64,000 nucleotides of DNA, from NCBI RefSeq assembly GCF_000190535.1, contig NC_015160.1, positions 1,178,001 to 1,242,000 of the forward strand. The letters run 5' to 3'. Positions 1 to 7,894 of the stretch are shown piece after piece (the first letter of the stretch is position 1; each line of letters begins with the position of its first letter). Position numbers and translations under genes: made by a program. The notes under the pieces were generated by a model, which did not search any database, had not been told where the DNA came from, and saw nothing but the letters and a program-made list of their open reading frames with translations. Source of the DNA: Odoribacter splanchnicus DSM 20712 (lineage in GTDB: Bacteria > Bacteroidota > Bacteroidia > Bacteroidales > Marinifilaceae).

Positions 1-336
1 GAACATAGAAAACCCCTCATGATGCCGGGTAGTAAAACAAATATATTTCGCTCCGGCCGCTTTTATTGCAGCCACCCATTCAGCCGCATCGAAACGGGAA
101 GGATAAAAAGCAGAAGCCAACTTGCGGTATTCCATGTGGTCCAGGTTCTGGTTCGTCATCACCCATTCTCCCTGAGCCAACATACTATACAACCCCCAAT
201 GTAAAAAAATACCGAATTTACTATCCTGAAATTCTTTCCGGGCTTCCAGATTTTCAGGAGACGGTACATAAGCATCCTGAGCCTTTCCACCCAAACAGAG
301 CAGAAGTAATCCTAATACAACAAATCTTTTTTTCAT
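1..336 (-). CDS. Alpha-L-fucosidase (GH29), N-terminal part, cut by window edge
   Basis: The frame is open from an ATG at 336 down to base 1, giving 112 residues with no stop, so the gene continues outside the window. The translation starts with a signal peptide (MKKRFVVLGLLLLCLGGKAQ). It then shows features typical of GH29 fucosidases: a KFGIFLHWGLYS segment, an EWVMTNQ segment, and FDAAEWVAAIKAAGAKY leading into TTRHHEGFSMF. GH29 enzymes remove terminal alpha-L-fucose from host or plant glycans in the periplasm, by a retaining mechanism. The catalytic aspartate lies beyond the visible part. The gene starts 12 bp after the FAH-like gene and probably belongs to the same leftward transcript. 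The family call is firm; substrate linkage cannot be judged. Confidence 0.88.
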   Translation of the reverse strand, partial: MKKRFVVLGLLLLCLGGKAQDAYVPSPENLEARKEFQDSKFGIFLHWGLYSMLAQGEWVMTNQNLDHMEYRKLASAFYPSRFDAAEWVAAIKAAGAKYICFTTRHHEGFSMF

Positions 337-348
337 AATTATGGTTAT

Positions 349-918
349 TTATTTAATTCTAAAATCCAGCATCGTCTTTCCATCCAATGTCATTTGCACT
401 TTATCGCCCGGTCTGAGTCCCCGGAAACGGAAGGGGTGTCCGCAAAACAGATAATCACCGATTTTCAATGTATGAAACTCAGACGCAAAAGCAACCAATT
501 TTTCAATGCCCACCGGTAAATGCTGTTTATTCCCGGAAGTAACGGCTTCACCGTTCACCTTCATTTCATAGTTTGCCTCTCTGGTTTCCTCTATACCCAT
601 CAAAGCACTGATAGCACAAGAGCTGTCAAAAGAGGCTGCCATGATCCCGGGTAATTTTTTTGCAATCAGCTGTTCCTCCAGCGAATCGGCATAAAACCGG
701 ACTCCGACTCCGATCTCTTCAAAATAACGGCCGGCAAACCGTTCTCCCACACTTTTTCCCAACTTACAAATTCTGACAACCAACTGAGGCACACCGCTCA
801 CCTGTTGTGTATAATCCGGTATATAAAAATCCCCGTTATTCCTCAACAGCACATCATCCCCCACCGGTACGACAGCCACCTCTCCGGCGTCGTTATATTC
901 CGCACACAGTATTTTCAT
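349..918 (-). CDS. FAH-fold protein lacking the metal-binding residues
   Basis: The 189-residue protein follows the fumarylacetoacetate hydrolase (FAH/YcgM) fold from end to end: a GDFYIPDY strand, VVRICKLGK, the RYFEEIGVGVRFYADSLEEQL segment, FDSSCAISAL and the C-terminal PGDKVQMTLDG. Active members bind Mg2+ or Mn2+ with E-x-E (as in HxEVEL) and an Asp in the G(I/V)DLTxRD segment. In my hand alignment these positions are Val43, Gln45 and Arg74. The usual KAKAFD lysines become MAASFD, and TGTPxGVG becomes CGHPFRFRG. The N-terminal GRNYxxH motif is also shortened. I infer a protein without classical hydrolase or decarboxylase activity, either a binding protein or one with a changed reaction. 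It overlaps the nitroreductase gene by 4 bp, which suggests translational coupling. Confidence 0.75.
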   Translation of the reverse strand: MKILCAEYNDAGEVAVVPVGDDVLLRNNGDFYIPDYTQQVSGVPQLVVRICKLGKSVGERFAGRYFEEIGVGVRFYADSLEEQLIAKKLPGIMAASFDSSCAISALMGIEETREANYEMKVNGEAVTSGNKQHLPVGIEKLVAFASEFHTLKIGDYLFCGHPFRFRGLRPGDKVQMTLDGKTMLDFRIK

Positions 919-1490
919 ACTTCAATCTTATAAATCAAACTACCGGCTTCCCGTTTAGGTACGTGATGGCCACCTTCAGCATCCCTCCAATACCGATAAT
1001 CCTCCCCTTTCATTTGTTCCAGCACCACCTTTTCTTTCGGTTTTCCCAAAGCAATCACGTAGTTGATTTTCAGCTCTTCGGGTAAGTGAAACAGACGACG
1101 TAAATCTTCATTCCGGAAAGCCTTGATTATACAGCCTCCCCACCCCTTTTCTACCGCTCCCAATAAAATCGTCTGGGCCTGAATGCCGTCATCGCACAAA
1201 CAATTTTCAACAATCCGGGTATCTAACAACTGGATCAGGTAAGCAGCCGGACGTTCTCCTTCTTCAGGTCCGTCCCAATCTTTCAGATATCCCGCCCAAG
1301 CCAGCTGTGGAAAAACCTCCGCACACTTTTCCTCCTCATGAACAATTACATATTTCAAGGCTTGTGCATTCCGGGCGGAAGCACACAAACAAGTCAAACC
1401 GACCAATTCTGTCAATTCTTCCTCTGAAATCCGTACCTCTTGCTCAAACCGCCGATAGCTACGATTTCTCAATAATAAATCTTTCAACAT
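915..1490 (-). CDS. Nitroreductase family protein (FMN-dependent)
   Basis: The 191-residue product has the nitroreductase fold. The N-terminal LLLRNRSYRRF segment matches the RxSxRxF phosphate-binding motif for FMN, and NAQALKYVIV follows at about residue 40. The C-terminal half has GWGGCIIKAF and the INYVIALGKPKE strand typical of the family. Such proteins are homodimeric cytoplasmic flavoproteins that reduce quinones, nitro compounds or unknown cellular substrates with NAD(P)H. It is the first gene of a leftward group with the FAH-like gene (4-bp overlap) and the fucosidase. A possible leftward -7 box (TATTTTTG on the minus strand) lies at 1584-1591. The substrate is unknown. Confidence 0.85.
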   Translation of the reverse strand: MLKDLLLRNRSYRRFEQEVRISEEELTELVGLTCLCASARNAQALKYVIVHEEEKCAEVFPQLAWAGYLKDWDGPEEGERPAAYLIQLLDTRIVENCLCDDGIQAQTILLGAVEKGWGGCIIKAFRNEDLRRLFHLPEELKINYVIALGKPKEKVVLEQMKGEDYRYWRDAEGGHHVPKREAGSLIYKIEV

Positions 1491-1544
1491 ATCTATTTAC
1501 TTTCAGGTTTATCCTATTTTCGCTGTTTTAATCATTATAAATTG

Positions 1545-1552
1545 TAAATTTG
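1545..1552 (+). promoter_or_regulatory. Bacteroidota -7 box upstream of the AddB-like gene
   Basis: TAAATTTG matches the TAnnTTTG consensus and lies about 90 bases before the ATG at 1642. It sits in the divergent 151-bp space between the nitroreductase and nuclease genes. Confidence 0.5.
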
Positions 1553-1641
1553 CCGATACCAGTAGTCCCTACCGACTATTCAACAAAAATAACAACAAAA
1601 TACAATAAGCCCAAATAACTCTTTAACTTTTAATTCGATAT

Positions 1642-4458
1642 ATGGCTTCTTTTCTTCAGTTACTGGCAAAGGATATTATCCGGAAATACGGTACGGATTT
1701 CGCCGATCTGACTATTATTTTTCCTAATAAAAGAGCCGGTCTCTTTTTGGCCGAAGAACTCTCCCGCCAAATCGACCGTCCGGTGTGGATGCCGGAGATC
1801 CTGACTTTGACAGAATACATCGAAAAGCATTCGGGTCTGAAAAAAGCCGAAACACTTTCTTTAATTATCAAACTCTACAAATCTTATACAGCCGTATCAG
1901 GTTCTTCCGAGAAATTCGAAGATTTCTATTTTTGGGGAAATATGCTACTGGCTGATTTCGACGATATCGACAAATACCTGGTAGATGCCAAAGATCTTTT
2001 TTCTAATCTGATAGCACTCAAAGAATTGGATTTGAACTTTCCGTATCTGACCGAAGAACAAATCAAGGCCATACACCGATTCTGGAAGAGCTTCAATCCG
2101 GAAAAATTCAGCCGGGAACAACAAGAATTCCTAAAAGTGTGGGATAAATTATATGCCACCTATACTCATTTCAAAACTCACCTGGCTGAAACCGGAATCT
2201 GCTATGAAGGAATGAACGAACGGTATTTTTGTGAACATATAGAAACCTATGCCCATCCTGAACATATATTAATCGCGGGTTTCAACGCTTTGAACTTATG
2301 TGAAAAAAAGATCTTTTCGTTTTGGCAAGATTCGGGAATAGCCCGTTTCTACTGGGATTACGATATTTATTATACCGCTGATGAACATCAGGAAGCAGGC
2401 CATTATATCCGGGAGAATCTAAAGCTGTTTCCAAACGAATTGGATATCGAACATTTCAATAACTTCAGATACAACGGCAAAACCATCGAATACCTGGCTG
2501 TCCCCTCGACGATCGGTCAGGCCAAGCTTCTTCCTGCCCTGACCGAAAGTCTCCGGGAAGAGAATCCGCGACAGACAGCCATCGTGTTATGTGAAGAACA
2601 GATGCTGATTCCCGTGATGCATTCGATTCCGGAGTATTTCTCAAAAATCAATGTTACGATGGGGTATCCGGCACGCAACACTTCGGTGGCGGCCCTCATT
2701 TCTATGTTATGCGATTTAAAAAATTATGCCAGGCAGGAAGGCGACACCACCTACTACTATTACAAACCGGTCATCGCTCTGCTGAATCACAAATTAATCA
2801 AAGACCTATGTCCTGAAGAGATTCAGCAGATCACCAACTATATCAATCAAAAGAACATCGTCTATGTTATAGAAAAAAGTTTACACTTTCATGAGCTCAC
2901 CCGAGCTATTTTTTCCTCCGACCAGCACGAAAAGATACCTGTATATCTACTGAAAATCCTGAATTTGCTGACCCGGTCGGTATTGAAAGAAGAAGCCGAT
3001 CCTATCGAAAAAGAATTTGTCTTTACGGTATATACCCAAATCCAAAACCTGCAAAATACATTCGAAGAAGAGGGCATCGAGCCGGAGAACAAACTTTATA
3101 TGCAAATCATCAATAAAGTGATCGGTAATCTCAGTATTCCTTTTTCGGGAGAACCTCTGGAAGGCTTACAACTGATGGGATTAATGGAAACCCGTATGCT
3201 GGATTTCAATCATCTGATCATCCTTTCGGCCAACGAAGGTATTTTACCCAAAACCACACTTCCCGCTTCGTTTATTCCTTATAACCTCCGATTCGGTTTC
3301 CGTTTGCCCACCCCCGAACACCAGGACGCTGTTTTCGCCTATTACTTTTACCGGCTTTTACAACGTTCCAGAGACATTCATATTTTATATACTTCAGGCG
3401 TAAAAGGGATGAACGGAGGGGAAATGAGTCGTTTTCTCTATCAAATCAAATATGAATCGGGACTTACCGTAGCGGAAAGGAATTTCCAAAACCCGATTTC
3501 TACCCAAAATCCCAAAGAAATCAGAATCGGTAAAACCCCGCCGATACTCCATATTCTGGAGCGGTATACCCGATCGGAGGATCAGACGATCTCTCCTTCG
3601 GCCCTAAACACTTATATGGAATGTTCCCTGAAATTTTATTTCAAATACATAGCACAAATAAAAGAGAAAGAAGAACTGGCCGAAGAACTGGACCACCGTC
3701 TTTTGGGAAATATCTTTCACGAATGCTCCGAATCACTGTATGCCACGATACCTGGAGGCGAAATCACGAAAGCGGCCATCGATACCATTCTGGCCAACGG
3801 ATCTCTGATCGAAGAACACATCCGCCGTTCTTATCTAAAAGTATACGACCCGAAAATTTCCAGGCTGATCGATAGCGGCAGCAACGAACTGATCCTGGGA
3901 GTAATCAAAAAATACCTCCGGGAGATGTTTTCTTACGATAAAAAGATATGTCCTTTCCGGTTGCTGGCTATGGAGAACCGTTTTCACGTGCCTGTAAAAA
4001 TCGGTATCGAAGGCCAGGAAAAGACAGTTTTCGTCGGAGGTTTCATCGATCGCATAGACCGTACCGATCAAGGCATCCGGGTAATAGACTACAAAACAGG
4101 AGCCGATACGACGGCTTTCAAAACTATCGCTTCGGTTTTCGATCCGGCAAATCCTACCCGGAATAAAGCAGCTTTTCAGACCATGGTGTATTGCCTGATG
4201 TACGATCATGTTCATCCCAGCGAACAGCCTCTGATCCCTGGAATTTACAGTACCAAACTGTTGTTCGGGAAAGATTATGATTTCCGGTTAAAATGTGATA
4301 AAGAGCTGATACAAAATTTCCGGTATTATCAGCAGGAATTTTCGGATCATCTCCGGCAGTTACTGGAAGAATTATTCTCCCCGGAACATCCTTTTTGCCA
4401 AACCGATAACGAAAAGAAATGCCGGACCTGCAGTTATGCCGGAATATGCCGCAGGTAA
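1642..4458 (+). CDS. AddB-like PD-(D/E)XK exonuclease (recombination/repair)
   Basis: The 938-residue protein resembles the AddB subunit of AddAB double-strand-break repair nucleases. The N-terminus has the FPNKRAGLFLAEEL segment in place of a full Walker A motif, followed by inactivated-helicase-like regions. The C-terminal third is a PD-(D/E)XK nuclease: a histidine in GNIFHECSESLY, then GGFIDRIDR and RVIDYKTG with the metal-binding Asp and catalytic Lys. One cysteine before the nuclease (YMECSLKFYFKY, about residue 659) and the C-terminal CRTCSYAGIC group would hold a 4Fe-4S cluster, as in AddB. The partner helicase-nuclease AddA is not in this window. The gene is monocistronic and ends in a hairpin terminator just before the mobile element begins. 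Chi-type recognition cannot be predicted from this. Confidence 0.85.
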   Translation: MASFLQLLAKDIIRKYGTDFADLTIIFPNKRAGLFLAEELSRQIDRPVWMPEILTLTEYIEKHSGLKKAETLSLIIKLYKSYTAVSGSSEKFEDFYFWGNMLLADFDDIDKYLVDAKDLFSNLIALKELDLNFPYLTEEQIKAIHRFWKSFNPEKFSREQQEFLKVWDKLYATYTHFKTHLAETGICYEGMNERYFCEHIETYAHPEHILIAGFNALNLCEKKIFSFWQDSGIARFYWDYDIYYTADEHQEAGHYIRENLKLFPNELDIEHFNNFRYNGKTIEYLAVPSTIGQAKLLPALTESLREENPRQTAIVLCEEQMLIPVMHSIPEYFSKINVTMGYPARNTSVAALISMLCDLKNYARQEGDTTYYYYKPVIALLNHKLIKDLCPEEIQQITNYINQKNIVYVIEKSLHFHELTRAIFSSDQHEKIPVYLLKILNLLTRSVLKEEADPIEKEFVFTVYTQIQNLQNTFEEEGIEPENKLYMQIINKVIGNLSIPFSGEPLEGLQLMGLMETRMLDFNHLIILSANEGILPKTTLPASFIPYNLRFGFRLPTPEHQDAVFAYYFYRLLQRSRDIHILYTSGVKGMNGGEMSRFLYQIKYESGLTVAERNFQNPISTQNPKEIRIGKTPPILHILERYTRSEDQTISPSALNTYMECSLKFYFKYIAQIKEKEELAEELDHRLLGNIFHECSESLYATIPGGEITKAAIDTILANGSLIEEHIRRSYLKVYDPKISRLIDSGSNELILGVIKKYLREMFSYDKKICPFRLLAMENRFHVPVKIGIEGQEKTVFVGGFIDRIDRTDQGIRVIDYKTGADTTAFKTIASVFDPANPTRNKAAFQTMVYCLMYDHVHPSEQPLIPGIYSTKLLFGKDYDFRLKCDKELIQNFRYYQQEFSDHLRQLLEELFSPEHPFCQTDNEKKCRTCSYAGICRR

Positions 4459-4464
4459 AAACGA

Positions 4465-4493
4465 GAAAGGCCACCGTTTAGCAGTGGTCTTTC
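4465..4493 (+). terminator. Hairpin terminator after the AddB-like gene
   Basis: GAAAGGCCAC and GTGGTCTTTC pair across a 9-base loop just after the stop codon, followed by ATTTCG. The stem includes one G-T pair. Confidence 0.6.
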
Positions 4494-4536
4494 ATTTCGT
4501 AATTCATTGTTTCAGCTCATTTTAGCGTCTTTTGTA

Positions 4537-4560
4537 TCAATACTCGTCCTCGTTGAAGAA
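4537..4560. repeat. att repeat, left copy
   Basis: The 24-bp sequence starts TCAATACTCGTCCTCG and is identical to 14939-14962. The bases on either side differ from the right copy. It duplicates the 3' end of the DUF2795-type gene and marks the far boundary of the element. Confidence 0.9.
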
Positions 4561-4610
4561 ATTTATCTATATTGATTATCAATATATTATGCAGAAAACA
4601 ATGAAATTTG

Positions 4611-4673
4611 CACAAACAAACCGCACCGTCTGAGACGGTCTGAGGCGATGGGAGGAAATGGTGGACAAACAAA
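4611..4673 (+). repeat. Left-end arm-type repeats and hairpin
   Basis: CACAAACAAACCGCACC starts at 4611 and GACAAACAAA occupies 4664-4673, in the same orientation as three copies at the right end. Between them ACCGTC-TGA-GACGGT (4626-4640) forms a small perfect hairpin. These are candidate integrase or excisionase binding sites near the left att repeat. Confidence 0.5.
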
Positions 4674-4742
4674 TACTTTTGTATTCGATTGAGCAATCAT
4701 AGTGGATATTAGAAGGCTCTTATATTATACTTAAATACAATA

Positions 4743-5159
4743 TCACTCTTTCTTTCCTCTGTGGATTCCTCCTCCAAGCCACTTGGCTGTAACAAGCCAG
4801 TTTTCATAATAGTAAAACCATTCTGAAATCCAAGGAATAATTTCTGTTATTTTGTGCGAAGCATTCCACTCTTCTGATGGACGATGGTAGATACAGAGAT
4901 GCTGCTTATCCGTATTATAAACATGTGGCAATCCTTTTTCTCCTTCACACAGAGATAACTTATCTAGAGCGAACACATCCACATGTTTTCCTTCTTTGTA
5001 GCAAATCTTGAATTGATAGGTTCCGCTTAAAGAGGATGGTTGCACGGAATACTTCCAGCAGAAACTCGTTGGAGTTTCTGCATAGAAGTGTCCATTGGGA
5101 TACGCTTGTTGCAAAAAAGCCTTCTGATGTGTTTTTGTAAATTTCTTTTCTCTTTGCAT
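4743..5159 (-). CDS. E2-like (ubiquitin-conjugating fold) protein of the short type II CBASS kind
   Basis: The 138-residue protein shows the pattern I recall for bacterial E2-like proteins encoded beside CD-NTases: a YSVQPSSLSGTYQFKICY strand pair, LPHVY, then HLCIYHRPSEEW, then IIPWISEWFYYYENWL and a C-terminal WLGGGIH. Cys89 in HLCIY is the likely catalytic cysteine. In CBASS such proteins act on the CD-NTase; in short type II systems the E2 has no E1 partner. Here the gene starts directly at the stop of the truncated CD-NTase (TAA then ATG), so it would depend on translational coupling. The reading frame has no visible defect, yet its enzyme partner is only half present. It may be a functionless leftover or a reused protein. 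The family call rests on motif memory. Confidence 0.65.
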   Translation of the reverse strand: MQREKKFTKTHQKAFLQQAYPNGHFYAETPTSFCWKYSVQPSSLSGTYQFKICYKEGKHVDVFALDKLSLCEGEKGLPHVYNTDKQHLCIYHRPSEEWNASHKITEIIPWISEWFYYYENWLVTAKWLGGGIHRGKKE

Positions 5160-5738
5160 TTATTCGTCTCCATGGAATGTATGAGCTTTTACAACTGTAC
5201 CAACAATTCCTAAAGTACCTGTTATCGTAGCTCTTAATGTGTTATTATCTCTGTTCTTACGCTGATTGTCGGCAATCGCACTAAAAGTCCTCTGCACTAC
5301 ATCTCTACCGAAAGGTTTATTCATCGACTCAGCAATTAATTGCAAACCGCCTCTTTTTTCAATGATTTGCTCCACATCTTGCTTTACTTGTTTTAACCAT
5401 GCAAAGAAGTTTAACTGTTTCTGCGGTGTTTCTACCCATTTGTCGGCAAAGTTCTCATCAGGATTTACGGGATTACGCACAATACACAGATCGGTATTTG
5501 GTTCATGTTCGATATATCTCTCCATGCTGTTGACTACGTTTACCAACGCATCAAGTACATCTGTTTCCTTGTTGTAAGCACGTGCTGCTAGTGTTGTGAT
5601 AATAATAGAGATTGGCTTGCTTTCATCGCCGTTAAACATTAAGTCACGGTGACGTTTAAGTATTTGAACAACACGTTGCAAAGGACTTTTCTTCTCTTTA
5701 TATGCTGGCACATTGCCAACTTTAGCTTCGGAAAACAA
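5160..5738 (-). pseudogene. CD-NTase (CBASS cyclic-oligonucleotide synthase), C-terminal half only
   Basis: This frame encodes the second half of a cGAS/DncV-like nucleotidyltransferase: SPLQRVVQILKRHRD, DESKPISIIITTLAARAY, and NPVNPDENFADKW, which are standard signatures of the C-terminal OAS1-like domain. The N-terminal catalytic half with the GS and DxD motifs is absent. The frame has no normal start: it opens at a TTG inside the end of the hsdM fragment. The first residues (about EAKVGNVPAYKEKK) match the region just before SPLQR in intact proteins, so the break lies near 5735-5745. Without the active site no signalling nucleotide can be made. The effector gene expected in a CBASS operon is also missing. 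Confidence 0.85.
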
Positions 5739-6222
5739 CAGTAGGAATATCCTTAATGAGTTTTATGAGGTCTTTTAGTGCGCGAGTTTGCGAAGCTGGA
5801 TTCTCTCCAAGTTTACTAAGACCGGCTTGCAAAGTCAAAAAGATCTTTTCATAGACAGAGCGATAGTTCGCACTTACCAAACGGTCGAAATTGTTAAGTG
5901 CAGCACTCAGGTCTGCCACATTAAACATAGAATCAGGCTTCAACCATGTACTGAACAGATACTTATACTCGATAAAGTATCCGATATTGTTCTTACAGTA
6001 CTCAATAGTATCCTTTGCATTAGCATCTTCATAGTCTTCAACAAGAAAAGGCATATCCTCGTCAGTCCATCCATCCTTACGAAGATATTGCTCCTCGTTG
6101 TCACAGAGGAACTTGTAGAAAATAAGACCAAGGATATAATCTTTGTATTCGTTGGCATCGATCTTCGAACGCATCTTGTTCGCCGACGCCCATATTTTAT
6201 TTGCAAGTTTCTGCTTATTCAT
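5722..6222 (-). pseudogene. hsdM: Type I restriction-modification HsdM, N-terminal fragment
   Basis: The 166-residue frame begins MNKQKLANKIWASANKMRS and continues DANEYKDYILGLIFYKFLCDNEE, the N-terminal helical domain (HsdM_N) of type I methyltransferase subunits. The match runs to LIKLIKDIPT at about residue 161. Full-length proteins then read DGKQDYDVLGxIYEYLI; here the frame turns into VVFRS and stops. The SAM-binding and NPPF catalytic domains are absent, and no hsdS or hsdR is present in the window. The fragment runs straight into the CD-NTase C-terminal half, with overlapping frames at 5722-5738. I infer a deletion that joined two neighbouring defence operons. The 266 bp before it (6223-6488) show no gene. 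Confidence 0.85.
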
Positions 6223-6488
6223 ATATTTACTTTCTAATTATTCTATGCTAGTAGTGTTTTATACATATTTTGACAATTAATTTGACCTTCAGCCAATTTG
6301 GTCATTAAGTCACTATGCCATTTTACAACATCCATTACCTAATTAAGGCAAGACCTAAACATGAAATTTAAATCAACCTTCTTGTGTGAACCATCTTGTA
6401 TAATTATCGATCAGATTCCCTATGATGTAAGATATTGCTTTAGGCATGATGGAACATTCGGCTTACCTATAACCGCTTTTACCCACAA

Positions 6489-7763
6489 TCAATCTTTCAA
6501 ACATCCAACAGGAACAACATAGATTCCATCAGTCCGTCTATAGGCAAAGTCTCCTACACCAGTTAGTACCATACAAAATGCAGGTGCCTTCATTCGGGAG
6601 GTGTCAATAATATTGGTAAGTGCAGTTAATGTTTTAGCACCATCCTCAATAAGTTTTTCTCCGCCTAATTTTATCTCAATTAAACCATATGCACCATTAC
6701 GCAAATGCACCACAGCATCACATTCCAAACCATTTTTATCCCTATAATGGTAAACCGAACCATCTAAAGCATCCGCATAAACACGAAGATCACGGATACA
6801 CATCGTCTCAAAAAACAATCCGAATGTATTCAAATCATTAATCAGGTCATTAGGCCCAAGTCCCAAAGCAGCAACTCCCAATGAAGGATCTACATAATAT
6901 CTTGTGTCAGATGTGCGCACTGCTGTTTTGCTTCTCAGATTTGGATTCCATGCCGGCATATCTTCTATCACAAATATTTTTCGTAAAGCAGTAAGGTATG
7001 CTCCTACTGTCTCATCGCTGATGTTTCCTGTCTCATTTGTTGATATATCAGCAAGAATCGTTGCTATGCTTGCTTGAGAGCCCTGATGTCTGGCATATGA
7101 ACGCATTATTCTCTTTGCTCGCTCCTCGTCTCTTTTTACGTTATCTACTCGCGATATATCACTATTTGTAATGGCTTTATAATACTCCGTTACTTGCGAT
7201 AATGCTGCCTTTTCAGTTTTCTTTTGCAGAGACTTAGGCCATCCGCCACGACAAACGGCAAATGCAAGCATTGGTAAGGTCAGTTTATTTAATGCTCCTA
7301 TTCTGTCAGGAGTAAGAAACAAATCCGACAAACTAACCTCTCCTGTAGATTCTCCTGACTCCCAAAGACTCATAGGACGCATAGTAAGCCATCCGTATCT
7401 TCCGGTTCCAGTATGATGAATTTCTTTCATATCAACTGGAACTGCAGATCCTGTAAGCATAAACTGACCATCGTCATCTCTATGGTCAACTTCAAACCGA
7501 ATGGCATCCCAAAACTGAGGAACATGTTGCCATTCATCAATCAAACGTGGAGTTTCTCCTTCAAGCAAAAAACGGATATTTGTTTGTGCCATCTGTTTAT
7601 ACTGTTCTTGCTTTACCGGGTCGTCCATATAGATGATGCTTTTAGCTTGTTGTTCAGCCGTAGTCGTCTTACCACAAGCTTTTGGACCTTCAATTAAAAC
7701 AGCACCCATTGCCTCTAACTTATCACGCAATAATTTATCTGCTATTCGATTTTTATATTCCAT
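6489..7763 (-). CDS. AAA ATPase with C-terminal DUF4143 domain
   Basis: The start is placed at 7763 (MEYKNRIADKLL) because a -7 box lies at 7780-7787, downstream of an earlier in-frame ATG. This gives about 424 residues. Residues 1-200 hold an AAA_14-type ATPase: Walker A GPKACGKTTT, Walker B-like RLIDEWQ and sensor LTGSAVP. The C-terminal DUF4143 part has FFETMCIRDLRVYAD and a PD-(D/E)XK-like ECDAVVHL..YGLIEIKLG. These proteins are common single-gene passengers in Bacteroidales; their role is not established, with toxin-antitoxin or defence links proposed. The gene stands alone between the hsdM fragment and the relaxase gene. It looks complete. Confidence 0.8.
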   Translation of the reverse strand: MEYKNRIADKLLRDKLEAMGAVLIEGPKACGKTTTAEQQAKSIIYMDDPVKQEQYKQMAQTNIRFLLEGETPRLIDEWQHVPQFWDAIRFEVDHRDDDGQFMLTGSAVPVDMKEIHHTGTGRYGWLTMRPMSLWESGESTGEVSLSDLFLTPDRIGALNKLTLPMLAFAVCRGGWPKSLQKKTEKAALSQVTEYYKAITNSDISRVDNVKRDEERAKRIMRSYARHQGSQASIATILADISTNETGNISDETVGAYLTALRKIFVIEDMPAWNPNLRSKTAVRTSDTRYYVDPSLGVAALGLGPNDLINDLNTFGLFFETMCIRDLRVYADALDGSVYHYRDKNGLECDAVVHLRNGAYGLIEIKLGGEKLIEDGAKTLTALTNIIDTSRMKAPAFCMVLTGVGDFAYRRTDGIYVVPVGCLKD

Positions 7764-7779
7764 AGATACATAGTTTTTG

Positions 7780-7787
7780 CAAAGATA
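7780..7787 (-). promoter_or_regulatory. -7 box for the AAA/DUF4143 gene
   Basis: TATCTTTG on the minus strand matches TAnnTTTG. It lies 16 bases before the ATG at 7763, so the leader would be very short. This is why the downstream ATG is preferred. Confidence 0.55.
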
Positions 7788-7894
7788 GGGAAATAGTTTA
7801 TGAATCATATAAATTGCAATACAAATTTGGAAGTTTGGACGAAATCCATTTGGTAATTTGGCCTATTTTTGCTTGGTAATTTGGCGAATTATAA

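Noticed and set aside
4743..6222. A new three-gene defence operon
   Set aside because: The first two frames are clear fragments of known families joined at a deletion point, so this is a remnant rather than a novel system, although the E2-like gene itself looks intact.
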